Source: Bacteroides luti
GTDB lineage: Bacteria; Bacteroidota; Bacteroidia; Bacteroidales; Bacteroidaceae
DNA: 64,000 bases
Assembly: GCF_900128905.1 (NCBI RefSeq)
Contig: NZ_FQTV01000009.1
Location: 62,001 to 126,000, forward strand
Direction: 5' to 3'
Shown here: in pieces, positions 51,435-60,992 of the stretch
How the letters are laid out: each line of letters starts with the position of its first letter
Numbering within the stretch: the stretch's first letter is position 1
Notes under the pieces: model-generated
Seen by the model: only the letters and a program-made list of their open reading frames with translations
Database searches by the model: none
What the model was told of the DNA's origin: nothing
Program-made: the position numbers and the translations under genes

Positions 51435-53072
51435 TTATTTGTTTCTCTCAAGCTCATTTAATGAATCCATTTTCTTCTTTTCAAGGAATTCATAAATACC
51501 GCATAGATGCTCAGTAACTTTCTTGTTGCCGAACTCATAAACCTTGGTTACCAGTCCGTCAAGGAAATCACGGTCGTGAGATACCACGATAAGTGTTCCG
51601 TCGAAATCCTTCAAAGCCGATTTTAAAATATCTTTTGTTTTCAGGTCGAGGTGGTTGGTTGGCTCATCGAGAATAAGCAAATTAACCGGCTCAAGCAATA
51701 ACTTAATCATAGCCAGTCGCGTACGTTCACCACCCGATAAGACCTTAACCTTTTTCGTTGATTCTTCACCACCAAACATAAATGCTCCCAGTAAATCGCG
51801 TATTTTATTTCGGATATCTCCTACAGCAACATCGTCAATGGTTTGAAAAACGGTTAGATTTTCATCTAACAACGAAGCTTGATTCTGTGCGAAATAACCA
51901 ATCTGTACATTGTGTCCTAAAGTTAGCGTTCCGGTATGCTCAATTTCTTTCATGATACACTTCACTAAAGTAGATTTACCTTCACCGTTCTTTCCTACAA
52001 AAGCTACTTTATCGCCACGTTCTATAGTTAGATTGGCATTGCTGAATATCAGCTTCTCACCATAAGTCTTGCCCACACCATCCATAGTTACAGGATAATT
52101 ACCAGAGCGTGGAGAAGGAGGAAACTTTAAACGCAGAGCGGAAGTATCTTCCTCATCTACTTCAAGTATCTCAAGCTTTTCCAGCATCTTAACCCTACTT
52201 TGTACTTGGTTGGTTTTTGAATATGTACCTTTAAAACGTTCGATGAATTCCTGATTCTCAGCAATCATTTTCTGCTGATCTTCAAAGGCTTTTTGCTGTT
52301 GCTCGCGTCTTTCTGCACGAAGCTGCAAATATTTGGAGTAATTAACTTTATAGTCGTATATACGTCCCATGGTTACTTCAATGGTACGTGTGGTAATGTT
52401 ATCCACAAATTTTCGGTCGTGACTGATAAGGATTACAGCTTTGGCGCTGTTAATAAGAAAATCTTCCAGCCACTGAATAGATTCAATATCGAGGTGATTA
52501 GTAGGCTCATCCAATAAAAGAACATCGGGATTTTGCAATAAGAGCTTGGCAAGTTCAATACGCATACGCCATCCACCGCTGAAATCGCTTGTCTGTCGGT
52601 TGAAATCTTCACGCATGAAACCTAGTCCTAAAAGTGCTTTTTCCACATCCGCTTCATAATTGGTGGCGTCAATGGCATAGAATTTCTCGCTTAAAGCAGA
52701 AACGTTTTCAATAAGCTCCATGTAGCTGTCACTTTCGTAGTCGGTTCTTGTTTCAAGTTCCTTGTTCAGCTTTTCAATTTCAGCTTCCATTTCATGAAGG
52801 TGAGAAAAAGCCTGCGCTGTCTCTTCAAAAACAGTTCGTCCGTCTTCCGTCATCAAGTGCTGAGGCAGATAAGCAATCACGCTATCTTTCGGAGCTGAAA
52901 TTTTTCCTCGGCTGGGTTGACGTGCACCGGCAAGAATCTTTAATAAAGTACTCTTTCCTGCACCATTCTTACCCATCAAGGCAATACGGTCTTTTTCATT
53001 AATCACAAAAGAAACGTCACTGAAAAGGGTGGTTCCCCCGAACTCTACTGTTAATCCGTCTACTGAAATCAT
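51435..53072 (-). CDS. ABC-F family ATPase
   Basis: This 545-residue soluble protein has two ABC ATPase domains in one chain and no membrane segment, the layout of the ABC-F translation factors (EttA, Uup, YbiT). Walker A motifs are GKNGAGKST (about 34-42) and GKNGEGKST (about 355-363); signature motifs are SGGWRMR and SGGERTR; each half has LDEPTNHLD. The inter-domain linker (about 235-315) is Arg/Gln/Lys-rich, as expected for contact with the ribosome. Length and linker resemble YbiT-type members more than antibiotic-resistance proteins (inference). Its promoter lies in the 3' end of ppk1. Confidence 0.92.
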   Translation of the reverse strand: MISVDGLTVEFGGTTLFSDVSFVINEKDRIALMGKNGAGKSTLLKILAGARQPSRGKISAPKDSVIAYLPQHLMTEDGRTVFEETAQAFSHLHEMEAEIEKLNKELETRTDYESDSYMELIENVSALSEKFYAIDATNYEADVEKALLGLGFMREDFNRQTSDFSGGWRMRIELAKLLLQNPDVLLLDEPTNHLDIESIQWLEDFLINSAKAVILISHDRKFVDNITTRTIEVTMGRIYDYKVNYSKYLQLRAERREQQQKAFEDQQKMIAENQEFIERFKGTYSKTNQVQSRVKMLEKLEILEVDEEDTSALRLKFPPSPRSGNYPVTMDGVGKTYGEKLIFSNANLTIERGDKVAFVGKNGEGKSTLVKCIMKEIEHTGTLTLGHNVQIGYFAQNQASLLDENLTVFQTIDDVAVGDIRNKIRDLLGAFMFGGEESTKKVKVLSGGERTRLAMIKLLLEPVNLLILDEPTNHLDLKTKDILKSALKDFDGTLIVVSHDRDFLDGLVTKVYEFGNKKVTEHLCGIYEFLEKKKMDSLNELERNK

Positions 53073-53083
53073 TCTTATTTTTG

Positions 53084-55165
53084 CTAATTAGGGCGCAAAG
53101 GTAGTGAATTTTTGTCTTTCAGAAAATTGTAAATAGCATATTGTGACCTAATTGGTGGTTCTGATGGGTTATATTTAAATTTGTTTTGCAGGTCGGCATC
53201 CACAAAACAGGCTTTTTGGTTATCTTTTAACTGAATATTCAGAATATCAATGACATCTCTTTTTAAATTTTTATCCAGAATCGGAGTAACTGCTTCTATT
53301 CTGTGGTAGAGATTTCGCTTCATCCAGTCGGGAGAACCAATAAACACCTTTGGATCTCCTCCGTTATGGAAGTACCATACCCGGGCATGTTCAAGGAAAC
53401 TATCCACGATTCGGGTTATGCGAATGTTTTTGCTGTATGGTTGACCGGGAATGAGACAGCAAATTCCGCGTATTATGAGTTCTATTTCCACACCATGTTC
53501 CGATGCACGGTAAAGTTCATCAATCATAATCTGATCTTGTAAGGCATTCATCTTAAGAATTATTTTGCCTCCTCTGCCTTGCTCAGCCAATTCTATTTCA
53601 TGGTTTATTAGTTTAGTGAGCTCCGGAATAAGGTTAAACCGCGCAACCAAAAGCTGCTTAAATTGTGGATGTTCCACCTTTTTTTCCAGAATAAGAAATA
53701 AAGTATGCAAGTCTTCCACAATCTCACTATTAGATGTAAAAATGCCGATATCAGAATAAACTTTTGCTGTTTTTTCATTAAAGTTACCGGTACTTACATA
53801 AGCATAACTAGGTACATTCTCTTGTTTATCACTATGCCTCAGTACAAGTGCCACCTTGGCGTGTACCTTTAATCCCGGAATGCTGTAAATAATATTAATA
53901 CCTGCATTTTGCATCATTTCAGCTGTTTCCAGATTATTCTCTTCATCAAAACGAGCTTTCAGTTCCACAAATACAGTTACCTTCTTTCCGTTCTGGGCAG
54001 CACTGATCAATGTGTTTATCACTGCAGAGTTCTCGGCTACTCTATATTGAGTAACCATTATTTCTTTAGTCAGCGGATCATGTGTAGCCTCATAAAGAAA
54101 ATGGATAAAATGCTCAAAAGAGTGATATGGAAAATTAACCAGCAGATCTTTCTTCTTCACGTATTGAAAGATGGAAGAATGCCTGTTCAGACAATTAAGT
54201 CTCATTGGCTGAGGCTTCTCATTTATTTGCAAGAGTTTGTTGGGATTGGGTAGCTTAATTAAATCCTCAAGATTTAAATGGCTATCTCCTAAAACCAATT
54301 CGTTTCTGTTTATATGGAAGGCATCTATCAGAAATTCAAGAAAGTCATCAGGCATAGAGCGATCGTAAACAAAACGGCATACTGCTCCAATTTTACGCTT
54401 CTTCACCTTCTTTTTTACTTGCTCCACAATGCTTCCGCTTATAGTATCGTCAATAAGAATATCAGCGTCTCGTGATATCTTGATGCAGTAACAGTTGTCT
54501 ACTTCATATCCTGGGAAAATACTTCCTATATTGGCTTTGATAATATCTTCAATATACATTAAGTAATAGTTTCCATCATGCTGAGGCAGTTCAATAAAGC
54601 GGGAAACCTTACTATAAGGCATTTTAAGAACAAAGTATTGCTCGCGTGAAGGATTATCAATTGAGCTGTTTTTCTTATATAAACGAACGGCAAGGTATAA
54701 TCTATTGTCTCTCAGAAAAGATATTATTTCGCCTTTTGATATTAAAACCGGTTGTAAGAATGGGAACACTTCTTCGTTAAAGAAATTACGAACAAACTCC
54801 TGGTGGAAAGGTTCCACATCTTTACTTTGATAGAAGATAACATTGTTTCTTCGAAGCTCAGGAAGTATTTTTTGTTCATAAATACGTACTCTTTCTTCCA
54901 GCTGCTTATTTACCTCTATGTTTATATCTTCTAATATTTGCTGAGAAACCTGTATAGATTCTTCATCTGTCCTGGCTCCTGAAACATTCGCTTTATGGTC
55001 TGCCACACGTATTTTATAGAATTCTTCCAGGTTAGAAGAATAAATAGCAATGAAATTAATACGTTCATAGAGTGGAAGCTTGTCGTCATTAGCCTCCAGC
55101 AGCACACGATAATTAAACGATAGCCAACTAATATCGCGTTTAAAGTATTGATATGAATGTTCCAT
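53084..55165 (-). CDS. ppk1: Polyphosphate kinase 1
   Basis: This 693-residue enzyme makes inorganic polyphosphate from ATP. The start EHSYQYFKRDISWLSFNYRVL is the typical PPK1 N-terminal domain. The catalytic region has GLKVHAKVALVLR with the autophosphorylated His, and EHARVWYFHNGG with the second conserved His. The ATG at 55165 gives the normal PPK1 length; the frame runs 54 codons further but would cross the divergent phosphoesterase start. A near-match minus-strand promoter (TATATTTA, 55182-55189) overlaps the promoter of that gene. The porin/PstS pair at 28.6 kb is another phosphate function in the window. Confidence 0.95.
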   Translation of the reverse strand: MEHSYQYFKRDISWLSFNYRVLLEANDDKLPLYERINFIAIYSSNLEEFYKIRVADHKANVSGARTDEESIQVSQQILEDINIEVNKQLEERVRIYEQKILPELRRNNVIFYQSKDVEPFHQEFVRNFFNEEVFPFLQPVLISKGEIISFLRDNRLYLAVRLYKKNSSIDNPSREQYFVLKMPYSKVSRFIELPQHDGNYYLMYIEDIIKANIGSIFPGYEVDNCYCIKISRDADILIDDTISGSIVEQVKKKVKKRKIGAVCRFVYDRSMPDDFLEFLIDAFHINRNELVLGDSHLNLEDLIKLPNPNKLLQINEKPQPMRLNCLNRHSSIFQYVKKKDLLVNFPYHSFEHFIHFLYEATHDPLTKEIMVTQYRVAENSAVINTLISAAQNGKKVTVFVELKARFDEENNLETAEMMQNAGINIIYSIPGLKVHAKVALVLRHSDKQENVPSYAYVSTGNFNEKTAKVYSDIGIFTSNSEIVEDLHTLFLILEKKVEHPQFKQLLVARFNLIPELTKLINHEIELAEQGRGGKIILKMNALQDQIMIDELYRASEHGVEIELIIRGICCLIPGQPYSKNIRITRIVDSFLEHARVWYFHNGGDPKVFIGSPDWMKRNLYHRIEAVTPILDKNLKRDVIDILNIQLKDNQKACFVDADLQNKFKYNPSEPPIRSQYAIYNFLKDKNSLPLRPN
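53096..53103 (-). promoter_or_regulatory. Predicted -7 promoter element of the ABC-F/YjbQ unit
   Basis: Exact TAnnTTTG match (TACCTTTG on the minus strand), 24 bp upstream of the ABC-F ATG and inside the last codons of ppk1. Confidence 0.55.
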
Positions 55166-55190
55166 AGCAGCTATTTTGCCGTAAATATAG

Positions 55191-55198
55191 TATATTTG
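55191..55198 (+). promoter_or_regulatory. Predicted -7 promoter element of the YfcE-like phosphoesterase gene
   Basis: Exact TAnnTTTG match (TATATTTG), 20 bp upstream of the ATG at 55219, in a short region shared with the divergent ppk1 promoter. Confidence 0.55.
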
Positions 55199-55218
55199 CA
55201 GACATAAATAGCAAAAAA

Positions 55219-55710
55219 ATGGTAAGAATTGGTTTATTGTCAGACACTCACGGTTACTGGGATGAAAAATACCTGAAATATTTTGAGAATTGTGATGAAA
55301 TTTGGCATGTAGGAGATATAGGATCAATGGAAGTTGCAGAGAAACTGGCAGCTTTTCGCCCCTTAAGGGCTGTGTATGGGAACATTGACGGACAGGATAT
55401 TCGCAAGACTTATCCTCAGATAAACCGATTTACCATTGAAGGCGCCGAAGTTTTAATGAAGCACATTGGTGGTTATCCCGGGAATTATGATCCTTCTATT
55501 CGTGGAAGTATTCTGGTTCGTCCTCCAAAATTATTTATCAGCGGGCATTCACATATATTGAAAGTAAAGTATGACAAAACTCTTGGTATGCTTCACATTA
55601 ATCCGGGTGCAGCCGGTATCTATGGCTTTCACAAAGTGCGTACCATGGTTCGTTTTGTCATAGATAATGGGGAGTTTAAAGATCTGGAGGTTATTGAACT
55701 GGCTGGATAA
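55219..55710 (+). CDS. YfcE/MJ0936-type metallophosphoesterase
   Basis: This 163-residue calcineurin-like phosphoesterase carries the metal-binding motifs LSDTHGYWD, HVGDIG, GNIDGQ and SGHSH. Its small size and motif spacing match YfcE/MJ0936, which hydrolyse phosphodiesters in vitro. It is divergent from ppk1 and convergent with the barrel-protein gene, which begins at the next base after its stop. Physiological substrate unknown. Confidence 0.9.
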   Translation: MVRIGLLSDTHGYWDEKYLKYFENCDEIWHVGDIGSMEVAEKLAAFRPLRAVYGNIDGQDIRKTYPQINRFTIEGAEVLMKHIGGYPGNYDPSIRGSILVRPPKLFISGHSHILKVKYDKTLGMLHINPGAAGIYGFHKVRTMVRFVIDNGEFKDLEVIELAG

Positions 55711-56451
55711 TTAATAGCAAAAACTGACTCCTAAACCAATCTCAAGATTACCGGAAAGACTTTTGGGAGCGAACTTTCTTTTCTCAATAACTTCTTGAGT
55801 GTAAGCGTCAGTAAGTACATAAGTGTAACTGGTTTTTTGTATGAATTGGGTGTAATCAATATCCACATTGAAAAGAAGATTATCATACTTATAACTCAGG
55901 CTAATGCCTGGATTTATGAAAGGAAGGTCATCGATTTCCAGATAACTGTCGCCTGCGGTATATCTTATATAATAAAGATTGTTACTTCCTTTTTCTTTTA
56001 TATTGAAGCATGGATTCTTGACGAGTATTTCTCCTATACCTACCCCCAATCTGGTACGGATAGACCAATTTTTATTTTCAATGCGGTATGTCCCTCCAAT
56101 GCTCCCATCATGGAGAGTTGTACTTTTATTTTCATTGAAATCATCTCCCAGATTATAATAAAGGTTTGGTATCATGTTTGAATAATCTTTTCCCGAATGG
56201 GTTGCCGATGCTAATTTTAAATCGACGAATGCTCCCCATTGAGAACTAAAGAAATAACTAAACCTACCTTTAATGAAAGGGGATATTGTTTTGGTACTTA
56301 ACAGACAATCTGAAGCATTGCCAAACTTTGGATCAAACAAATTCACATTGATACCGGTTGTCATATCTATTATCATGCGTTTGGGACTTTCTGTTTGTGC
56401 TTGCAGTATAGCCGGCAAAAAGAAAAGAATCAATATAATTATTTTTCTCAT
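55711..56451 (-). CDS. Predicted outer-membrane beta-barrel protein, unknown function
   Basis: This 246-residue protein has a signal peptide ending LQAQ (about residue 18), then alternating hydrophobic strands with aromatic ends (FSYFFSSQWGAFVDLKLA, then NLYYNLGDDF) and a final LEIGLGVSFCY strand, as in small Bacteroidetes barrels. I do not recognise a named family. ATG 56451 lies 10 bp after the stop of the upstream lipoprotein gene, so the two are likely one operon and may act together at the outer membrane. Confidence 0.75.
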   Translation of the reverse strand: MRKIIILILFFLPAILQAQTESPKRMIIDMTTGINVNLFDPKFGNASDCLLSTKTISPFIKGRFSYFFSSQWGAFVDLKLASATHSGKDYSNMIPNLYYNLGDDFNENKSTTLHDGSIGGTYRIENKNWSIRTRLGVGIGEILVKNPCFNIKEKGSNNLYYIRYTAGDSYLEIDDLPFINPGISLSYKYDNLLFNVDIDYTQFIQKTSYTYVLTDAYTQEVIEKRKFAPKSLSGNLEIGLGVSFCY

Positions 56452-56461
56452 GATGATTAAA

Positions 56462-57007
56462 TTAGTGTAAAGCAATTGGAGTTGTTTCTTTTTCTATCTT
56501 TTTTCCGCTAGCCAAGGTCAGTGTAACCTTAAAGGAGTGTAAACCGGCTTGAGGAATGGTTCGTAAAGCCAGATAAATTTTAGAACCTGTCATTATATTG
56601 ATAGTGTCTCCTTTTTGAGTATAATCCCAAATATCTTGTTCTATCGTTCTTGGGTAATTTGTAAAGCAAGGTCTTATATCTGCTCCGGCAGGATAATCTT
56701 GATTAAAAGTATTTATAGTGTTAATGTCTAGTTTGATAATTCCATCTTCTAACTTATAATAGTAATAATTATTAGCTCTGATTAAAGAGTCCGTAATTAA
56801 GTCTATTCGCAATATATATGCCTCTTTTTTTATTCCGGCTGAGGTGGCCTCAACTGGTTGTTTGCCCTCATTATTCATATGATGAAGCTCGAAATCGGTC
56901 AGCTTGCAACTTCTGTATTCGGGCTCTTCATCCCAATAACCTTCGCAATCACATCCCATGCCAAGGAAGATAGCTAAGACAATCATTGTACGTAATAAAT
57001 ATTTCAT
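56462..57007 (-). CDS. DUF5034-like lipoprotein
   Basis: This 181-residue predicted lipoprotein has a hydrophobic signal ending in LGMGCDCEG (lipid-attached Cys probably residue 19). The rest is predicted beta-rich with RSCKLTDFELHHMNN near the start; the overall look resembles Bacteroides DUF5034 proteins, a tentative match. It is followed by a beta-barrel gene 10 bp downstream and preceded by a promoter at 57029. Function unknown. Confidence 0.7.
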   Translation of the reverse strand: MKYLLRTMIVLAIFLGMGCDCEGYWDEEPEYRSCKLTDFELHHMNNEGKQPVEATSAGIKKEAYILRIDLITDSLIRANNYYYYKLEDGIIKLDINTINTFNQDYPAGADIRPCFTNYPRTIEQDIWDYTQKGDTINIMTGSKIYLALRTIPQAGLHSFKVTLTLASGKKIEKETTPIALH

Positions 57008-57028
57008 AGCTTAAGATTTTGTTATGTG

Positions 57029-57036
57029 CAAATGTA
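57029..57036 (-). promoter_or_regulatory. Predicted -7 promoter element of the DUF5034-like lipoprotein gene
   Basis: Exact TAnnTTTG match (TACATTTG on the minus strand), 22 bp upstream of the ATG at 57007. Confidence 0.55.
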
Positions 57037-57153
57037 TTATTTTATTTCTAAAAACGTTAGATTCTACTAGAAACTGCTTTATCTATCGTTAAATTATTTT
57101 GCAATATCAAATATCTTTCCGTAATTTGCGTTTAATAATAAACAAAGTAATCT

Positions 57154-58023
57154 ATGAAAGGAATAATTCTTGCCGGAGGAAGTGCAACTCGTCTTTATCC
57201 GCTTTCCAAAGCCATATCAAAACAAATCATGCCGGTGTATGATAAGCCGATGATTTATTACCCGTTGTCTACATTGATGCTGGCTGGAATTCGTGAAGTT
57301 TTGGTTATTTCTACTCCTCGCGATCTTCCTATGTTTAGAGACTTGCTGGGAACAGGCGAAGAACTTGGTATGAAATTTGAATATAAAATTCAGGAAAAAC
57401 CAAACGGATTGGCACAGGCTTTTGTTTTGGGTGCTGAATTCCTGAATGGCGAACCGGGATGTTTGATTCTGGGTGATAATATGTTCTACGGACAAGGTTT
57501 TTCATCTATGCTTCATCGTGCGGCAAGCATTAATAAAGGTGCATGTATCTTTGGTTATTATGTAAAAGATCCTCGTGCTTATGGGGTGGCAGAGTTTGAT
57601 GAAACCGGAAAAGTTATCTCTCTGGAAGAGAAACCCGAAAACCCAAAGAGCAATTATGCGGTTCCCGGTCTTTATTTTTACGACTCAACCGTTACAGAGA
57701 AAGCTGCAGGTCTGCAACCTTCTGCCCGTGGTGAATATGAAATTACTGATCTGAATAAATTATATCTGGAAGAGGGAACTTTAAAAGTAGAACTTTTTGG
57801 CCGTGGATTTGCATGGCTAGATACAGGAAACTGTGACAGTTTGCTCGAAGCTTCAAACTTTGTGGCAACCATTCAGAACCGTCAGGGATTTTATGTGAGC
57901 TGCATTGAAGAAATTGCATGGCGTAATGGCTGGATTTCAACTGAGCAGTTGAATAAGCTTGGACAGCAATTATCAAAAACTGAGTATGGTAAATACCTCC
58001 TTGAATTAGCAAAAACAAAATAA
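57154..58023 (+). CDS. rfbA: Glucose-1-phosphate thymidylyltransferase
   Basis: This 289-residue enzyme makes dTDP-glucose from dTTP and glucose 1-phosphate, the first step to dTDP-deoxysugars. The nucleotide-binding start [17 protein letters not shown] and the [10 protein letters not shown] catalytic Asp segment are visible, and length is typical. It heads a tight four-gene operon (rfbA, rfbB, a DegT aminotransferase, a hexapeptide acyltransferase). The rhamnose genes rfbC and rfbD are not here, which points to an amino-deoxysugar rather than only rhamnose (inference). A partial promoter match lies upstream. Confidence 0.95.
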   Translation: MKGIILAGGSATRLYPLSKAISKQIMPVYDKPMIYYPLSTLMLAGIREVLVISTPRDLPMFRDLLGTGEELGMKFEYKIQEKPNGLAQAFVLGAEFLNGEPGCLILGDNMFYGQGFSSMLHRAASINKGACIFGYYVKDPRAYGVAEFDETGKVISLEEKPENPKSNYAVPGLYFYDSTVTEKAAGLQPSARGEYEITDLNKLYLEEGTLKVELFGRGFAWLDTGNCDSLLEASNFVATIQNRQGFYVSCIEEIAWRNGWISTEQLNKLGQQLSKTEYGKYLLELAKTK

Positions 58024-58029
58024 TTATAT

Positions 58030-59169
58030 ATGAAAACTTATTTGGTGACAGGGGCTGCCGGATTTATCGGTGCTAACTATCTGAAATATATTCTTGCCAA
58101 ACATAATGATGTTAAAGTTGTAGTGCTCGACTTGCTTACTTATGCAGGTAACCTGGGTACTATTGCCGGAGATATAGATAACACTCGTTGCGAATTTGTA
58201 AAGGGTGATATCTGTGACCGCGAACTTGCTGATAAGCTATTTGCTCAATATCAGTTCGACTATGTGGTAAACTTTGCTGCAGAAAGTCACGTGGACAGAA
58301 GTATTGAAAACCCTCAGTTGTTCCTGATGACTAATATCCTTGGAACGCAGAATCTACTGGATGCTGCTCGCCGTTGTTGGGTGACTGGTAAAGACGAACA
58401 AGGTTATCCAACATGGAGAGAAGGTGTACGTTTTCATCAGGTTTCTACTGATGAAGTTTATGGTAGCCTTGGAGCTGAAGGATTTTTCCACGAAACTACT
58501 CCTCTTTGTCCTCATAGCCCTTACAGCGCTTCAAAGACTAGTGCCGATATGTTTGTAATGGCTTACTTTGATACTTATAAAATGCCGGTAAGTATTACCC
58601 GTTGTTCAAATAACTATGGTCCTTACCATTTCCCTGAAAAGCTAATTCCACTTATTATAAAGAATATTCTCGAAGGAAAGAATCTTCCTGTTTATGGAGA
58701 TGGCAAGAATGTGCGCGACTGGTTGTATGTGGAAGACCATTGCAAAGCAATCGATTTAGTTGTTCGCAAAGGCAGAGTGGGAGAGGTTTATAATGTAGGC
58801 GGACACAATGAAAAACAAAATATTGAAATTGTGAAGCTGACTATTGCTACTATTCACCAGATGATGACTGAGAATGCGGCTTATCGCGATGTGCTTAAGA
58901 AAAAGGAATATAACGAAAAAGGTGAACTCTCTATTGATTGGATTAATGAATCACTGATTACATTTGTGAAAGACCGTCTTGGTCACGATCAGCGATATGC
59001 CATTGACCCTACTAAGATAACCAATGAACTTGGCTGGTATCCCGAGACTAAGTTCGAAGTTGGAATTGTTAAAACAATAAAGTGGTATCTGGAGAATCAA
59101 GGCTGGGTAGAAGAAGTTACCAGCGGAGATTATCAGAAGTACTACGAAAAAATGTACGGAAACAAATGA
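58030..59169 (+). CDS. rfbB: dTDP-glucose 4,6-dehydratase
   Basis: This 379-residue extended SDR converts dTDP-glucose to dTDP-4-keto-6-deoxyglucose. It has the Rossmann GAAGFIGANY, HVDRSIENP, the catalytic STDEVYG and YSASKTSAD (Tyr and Lys), and RCSNNYGPYHFPEKLIPL. It is slightly longer than the E. coli enzyme owing to an insertion near 280-305. It follows rfbA by 6 bp and overlaps the aminotransferase start by 4 bp (ATGA). Confidence 0.95.
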   Translation: MKTYLVTGAAGFIGANYLKYILAKHNDVKVVVLDLLTYAGNLGTIAGDIDNTRCEFVKGDICDRELADKLFAQYQFDYVVNFAAESHVDRSIENPQLFLMTNILGTQNLLDAARRCWVTGKDEQGYPTWREGVRFHQVSTDEVYGSLGAEGFFHETTPLCPHSPYSASKTSADMFVMAYFDTYKMPVSITRCSNNYGPYHFPEKLIPLIIKNILEGKNLPVYGDGKNVRDWLYVEDHCKAIDLVVRKGRVGEVYNVGGHNEKQNIEIVKLTIATIHQMMTENAAYRDVLKKKEYNEKGELSIDWINESLITFVKDRLGHDQRYAIDPTKITNELGWYPETKFEVGIVKTIKWYLENQGWVEEVTSGDYQKYYEKMYGNK

Positions 59170-60314
59170 TAGACCCCGACTCGCAAATCCCCATGGTAGA
59201 CCTTAAAGGTCAGTATCTGAGAATTAAGCCGGAAATTGATAATGCTATACAGAGTGTGATTGATTCCAGCGCATTTATAAATGGTCTGCAGGTTGGGGAA
59301 TTTGCAACTGATTTAGAAAGTTATACGGGAGTACGCCATGTTATTCCCGTGGCCAATGGTACCGATGCTCTTCAGATAGCATTAATGGCACTTGGGCTCC
59401 AACCCGGAGACGAAGTTATTGTTCCTGCCTTTACTTATATTGCATCAGCCGAGGTGGTTGCTTTGCTGGGACTGGTTCCGGTGATGGTGGATGTGGACTA
59501 TGACTCGTTTAATGTAACGGCTGCTCATATTCAAAAGGCGATTACTCCAAAAACAAAAGCTATAATCCCGGTCCACTTGTTTGGACAAAGTTGTCCGATG
59601 GAAGAGATTCTTCTATTGGCTGAGGCTAATGATTTGTTTGTTATTGAAGACAATGCTCAGTCCCTTGGTTCTGTTTATTCTTTCTCCGAAGGAAAAGAAC
59701 AGCAAGCCGGAACAATGGGCCACTTCGGATGCACATCTTTTTTCCCGACCAAGAATTTGGGTTGTATGGGAGACGGTGGTGCACTGATGACGAATGATGA
59801 CGATTTGGCTTTCCGTGCTAAAATGATTGCCAGTCATGGTCAGTCCAAAAAATATGTTCACGATGTAATAGGTTGCAATTCCCGTCTTGATACCATTCAG
59901 GCTGCAATTCTGAGTGTGAAACTTCATCATCTGAACGACTATATAGAGGAAAGACAATTGGTAGCGAAACGCTATTATGAAGGACTTTCAGATCTGAATT
60001 CAATTCTCCTTCCTCGGAAGATGCCTTATACATCTCATACTTTTCATCAGTTTACCATTAAAGTTACCAATGGCAAACGAGATGAACTGAAGAAATTCCT
60101 TGCCGCCCATGGAATTCCAAGTATGGTGTATTATCCGCTTCCACTACAGGAGCAGGAAGCTTTCACTGATATTGTGCGAGAGGGTGAACAACTGCCAAAC
60201 TCTGAGTTGCTTTGCCAGCAAGTACTTTCTCTACCCATTCATACGGAAATGACCGAAGAAGTGCAAAACTTTATTATAGAAAAGATACGCGAATATGCAG
60301 AGCAAGGAGAATAA
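59166..60314 (+). CDS. DegT/DnrJ/EryC1/StrS sugar aminotransferase
   Basis: This 382-residue PLP enzyme transfers an amino group to a keto-sugar nucleotide. It begins [18 protein letters not shown], contains [20 protein letters not shown] and the PLP-lysine segment [15 protein letters not shown]. The ATG at 59166 overlaps rfbB by 4 bp; a longer frame runs back inside rfbB and is rejected. Its likely substrate is the product of RfbB (4-amino sugar) or, if an isomerase is supplied from elsewhere, the 3-keto isomer. The opening resembles WbpE/WlbE-type 3-aminotransferases, so the position of the amino group is unresolved. Confidence 0.9.
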   Translation: MIDPDSQIPMVDLKGQYLRIKPEIDNAIQSVIDSSAFINGLQVGEFATDLESYTGVRHVIPVANGTDALQIALMALGLQPGDEVIVPAFTYIASAEVVALLGLVPVMVDVDYDSFNVTAAHIQKAITPKTKAIIPVHLFGQSCPMEEILLLAEANDLFVIEDNAQSLGSVYSFSEGKEQQAGTMGHFGCTSFFPTKNLGCMGDGGALMTNDDDLAFRAKMIASHGQSKKYVHDVIGCNSRLDTIQAAILSVKLHHLNDYIEERQLVAKRYYEGLSDLNSILLPRKMPYTSHTFHQFTIKVTNGKRDELKKFLAAHGIPSMVYYPLPLQEQEAFTDIVREGEQLPNSELLCQQVLSLPIHTEMTEEVQNFIIEKIREYAEQGE

Positions 60315-60885
60315 CTATTTTGTTCACGAAACTGCAGTGATAGACCCCGGTTGCCAGATAGGTGAGGGGACAAAGATCTGGCATTTCTCACATCTGATGA
60401 CTGGGTGCGAGCTGGGCAATAACTGCAATATAGGGCAGAACGTAGTTATTTCACCGGAAGTTATTCTTGGAAACAATGTGAAGGTTCAGAATAATGTATC
60501 TGTTTATACCGGTGTAATTTGCGAGGACGATGTATTTCTTGGACCATCGTGTGTATTTACTAATGTAATTAATCCCCGTAGCTTTATTGAAAGGAAAGAG
60601 GAGTTCCGCACCACACTTGTAAAACACGGAGCAACTATTGGTGCCAATGCTACTATTGTCTGCGGAAATACAATCGGCGAATATGCCATGATTGGGGCCG
60701 GTGCAGTAGTAACCAAAGATGTTTTGCCTTATGCATTGGTAACAGGAAATCCGGCACATCAAACTGGTTGGGTGAGTGAATACGGACACAGGCTTTTGTT
60801 TGATGAAAACGGTGAAGCAACTTGTCCGGAAACAGGTCAGCATTACCAGTTAAAAGAGGGAAAATTATTTCCGGCTTTCATCTAA
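60295..60885 (+). CDS. Hexapeptide-repeat sugar N-acyltransferase
   Basis: This 196-residue left-handed beta-helix acyltransferase probably acylates the amino sugar made by the preceding enzyme. Hexapeptide repeats run from about residue 12 to 145 ([47 protein letters not shown]). The C-terminal SEYGHRL...CPETGQHY matches the WbpD/WlbB group, known from UDP-linked 3-amino sugars. Its start overlaps the aminotransferase by 20 bp. A hairpin terminator follows at 60910. Confidence 0.9.
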   Translation: MQSKENNYFVHETAVIDPGCQIGEGTKIWHFSHLMTGCELGNNCNIGQNVVISPEVILGNNVKVQNNVSVYTGVICEDDVFLGPSCVFTNVINPRSFIERKEEFRTTLVKHGATIGANATIVCGNTIGEYAMIGAGAVVTKDVLPYALVTGNPAHQTGWVSEYGHRLLFDENGEATCPETGQHYQLKEGKLFPAFI

Positions 60886-60907
60886 ATACAGGTTTCATGA
60901 TATTATA

Positions 60908-60940
60908 ATGATGGGGTGCTTTAAGGTATCCCATTTCTTT
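60908..60940 (+). terminator. Intrinsic terminator after the nucleotide-sugar operon
   Basis: A stem of nine to ten pairs with two G-U (ATGGGGTGC with GGTATCCCAT) followed by a T-rich stretch, about 25 bp after the acyltransferase stop. Confidence 0.65.
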
Positions 60941-60992
60941 TATAAAATAACCCGATGAGTCTTTATTAAAATTCAAAGTCATGTTTTTGTTT

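Noticed and set aside
53084..55327. Long N-terminal extension of polyphosphate kinase
   Set aside because: The extra 54 codons overlap the divergent phosphoesterase start and promoter. The ATG at 55165 gives the normal family length.
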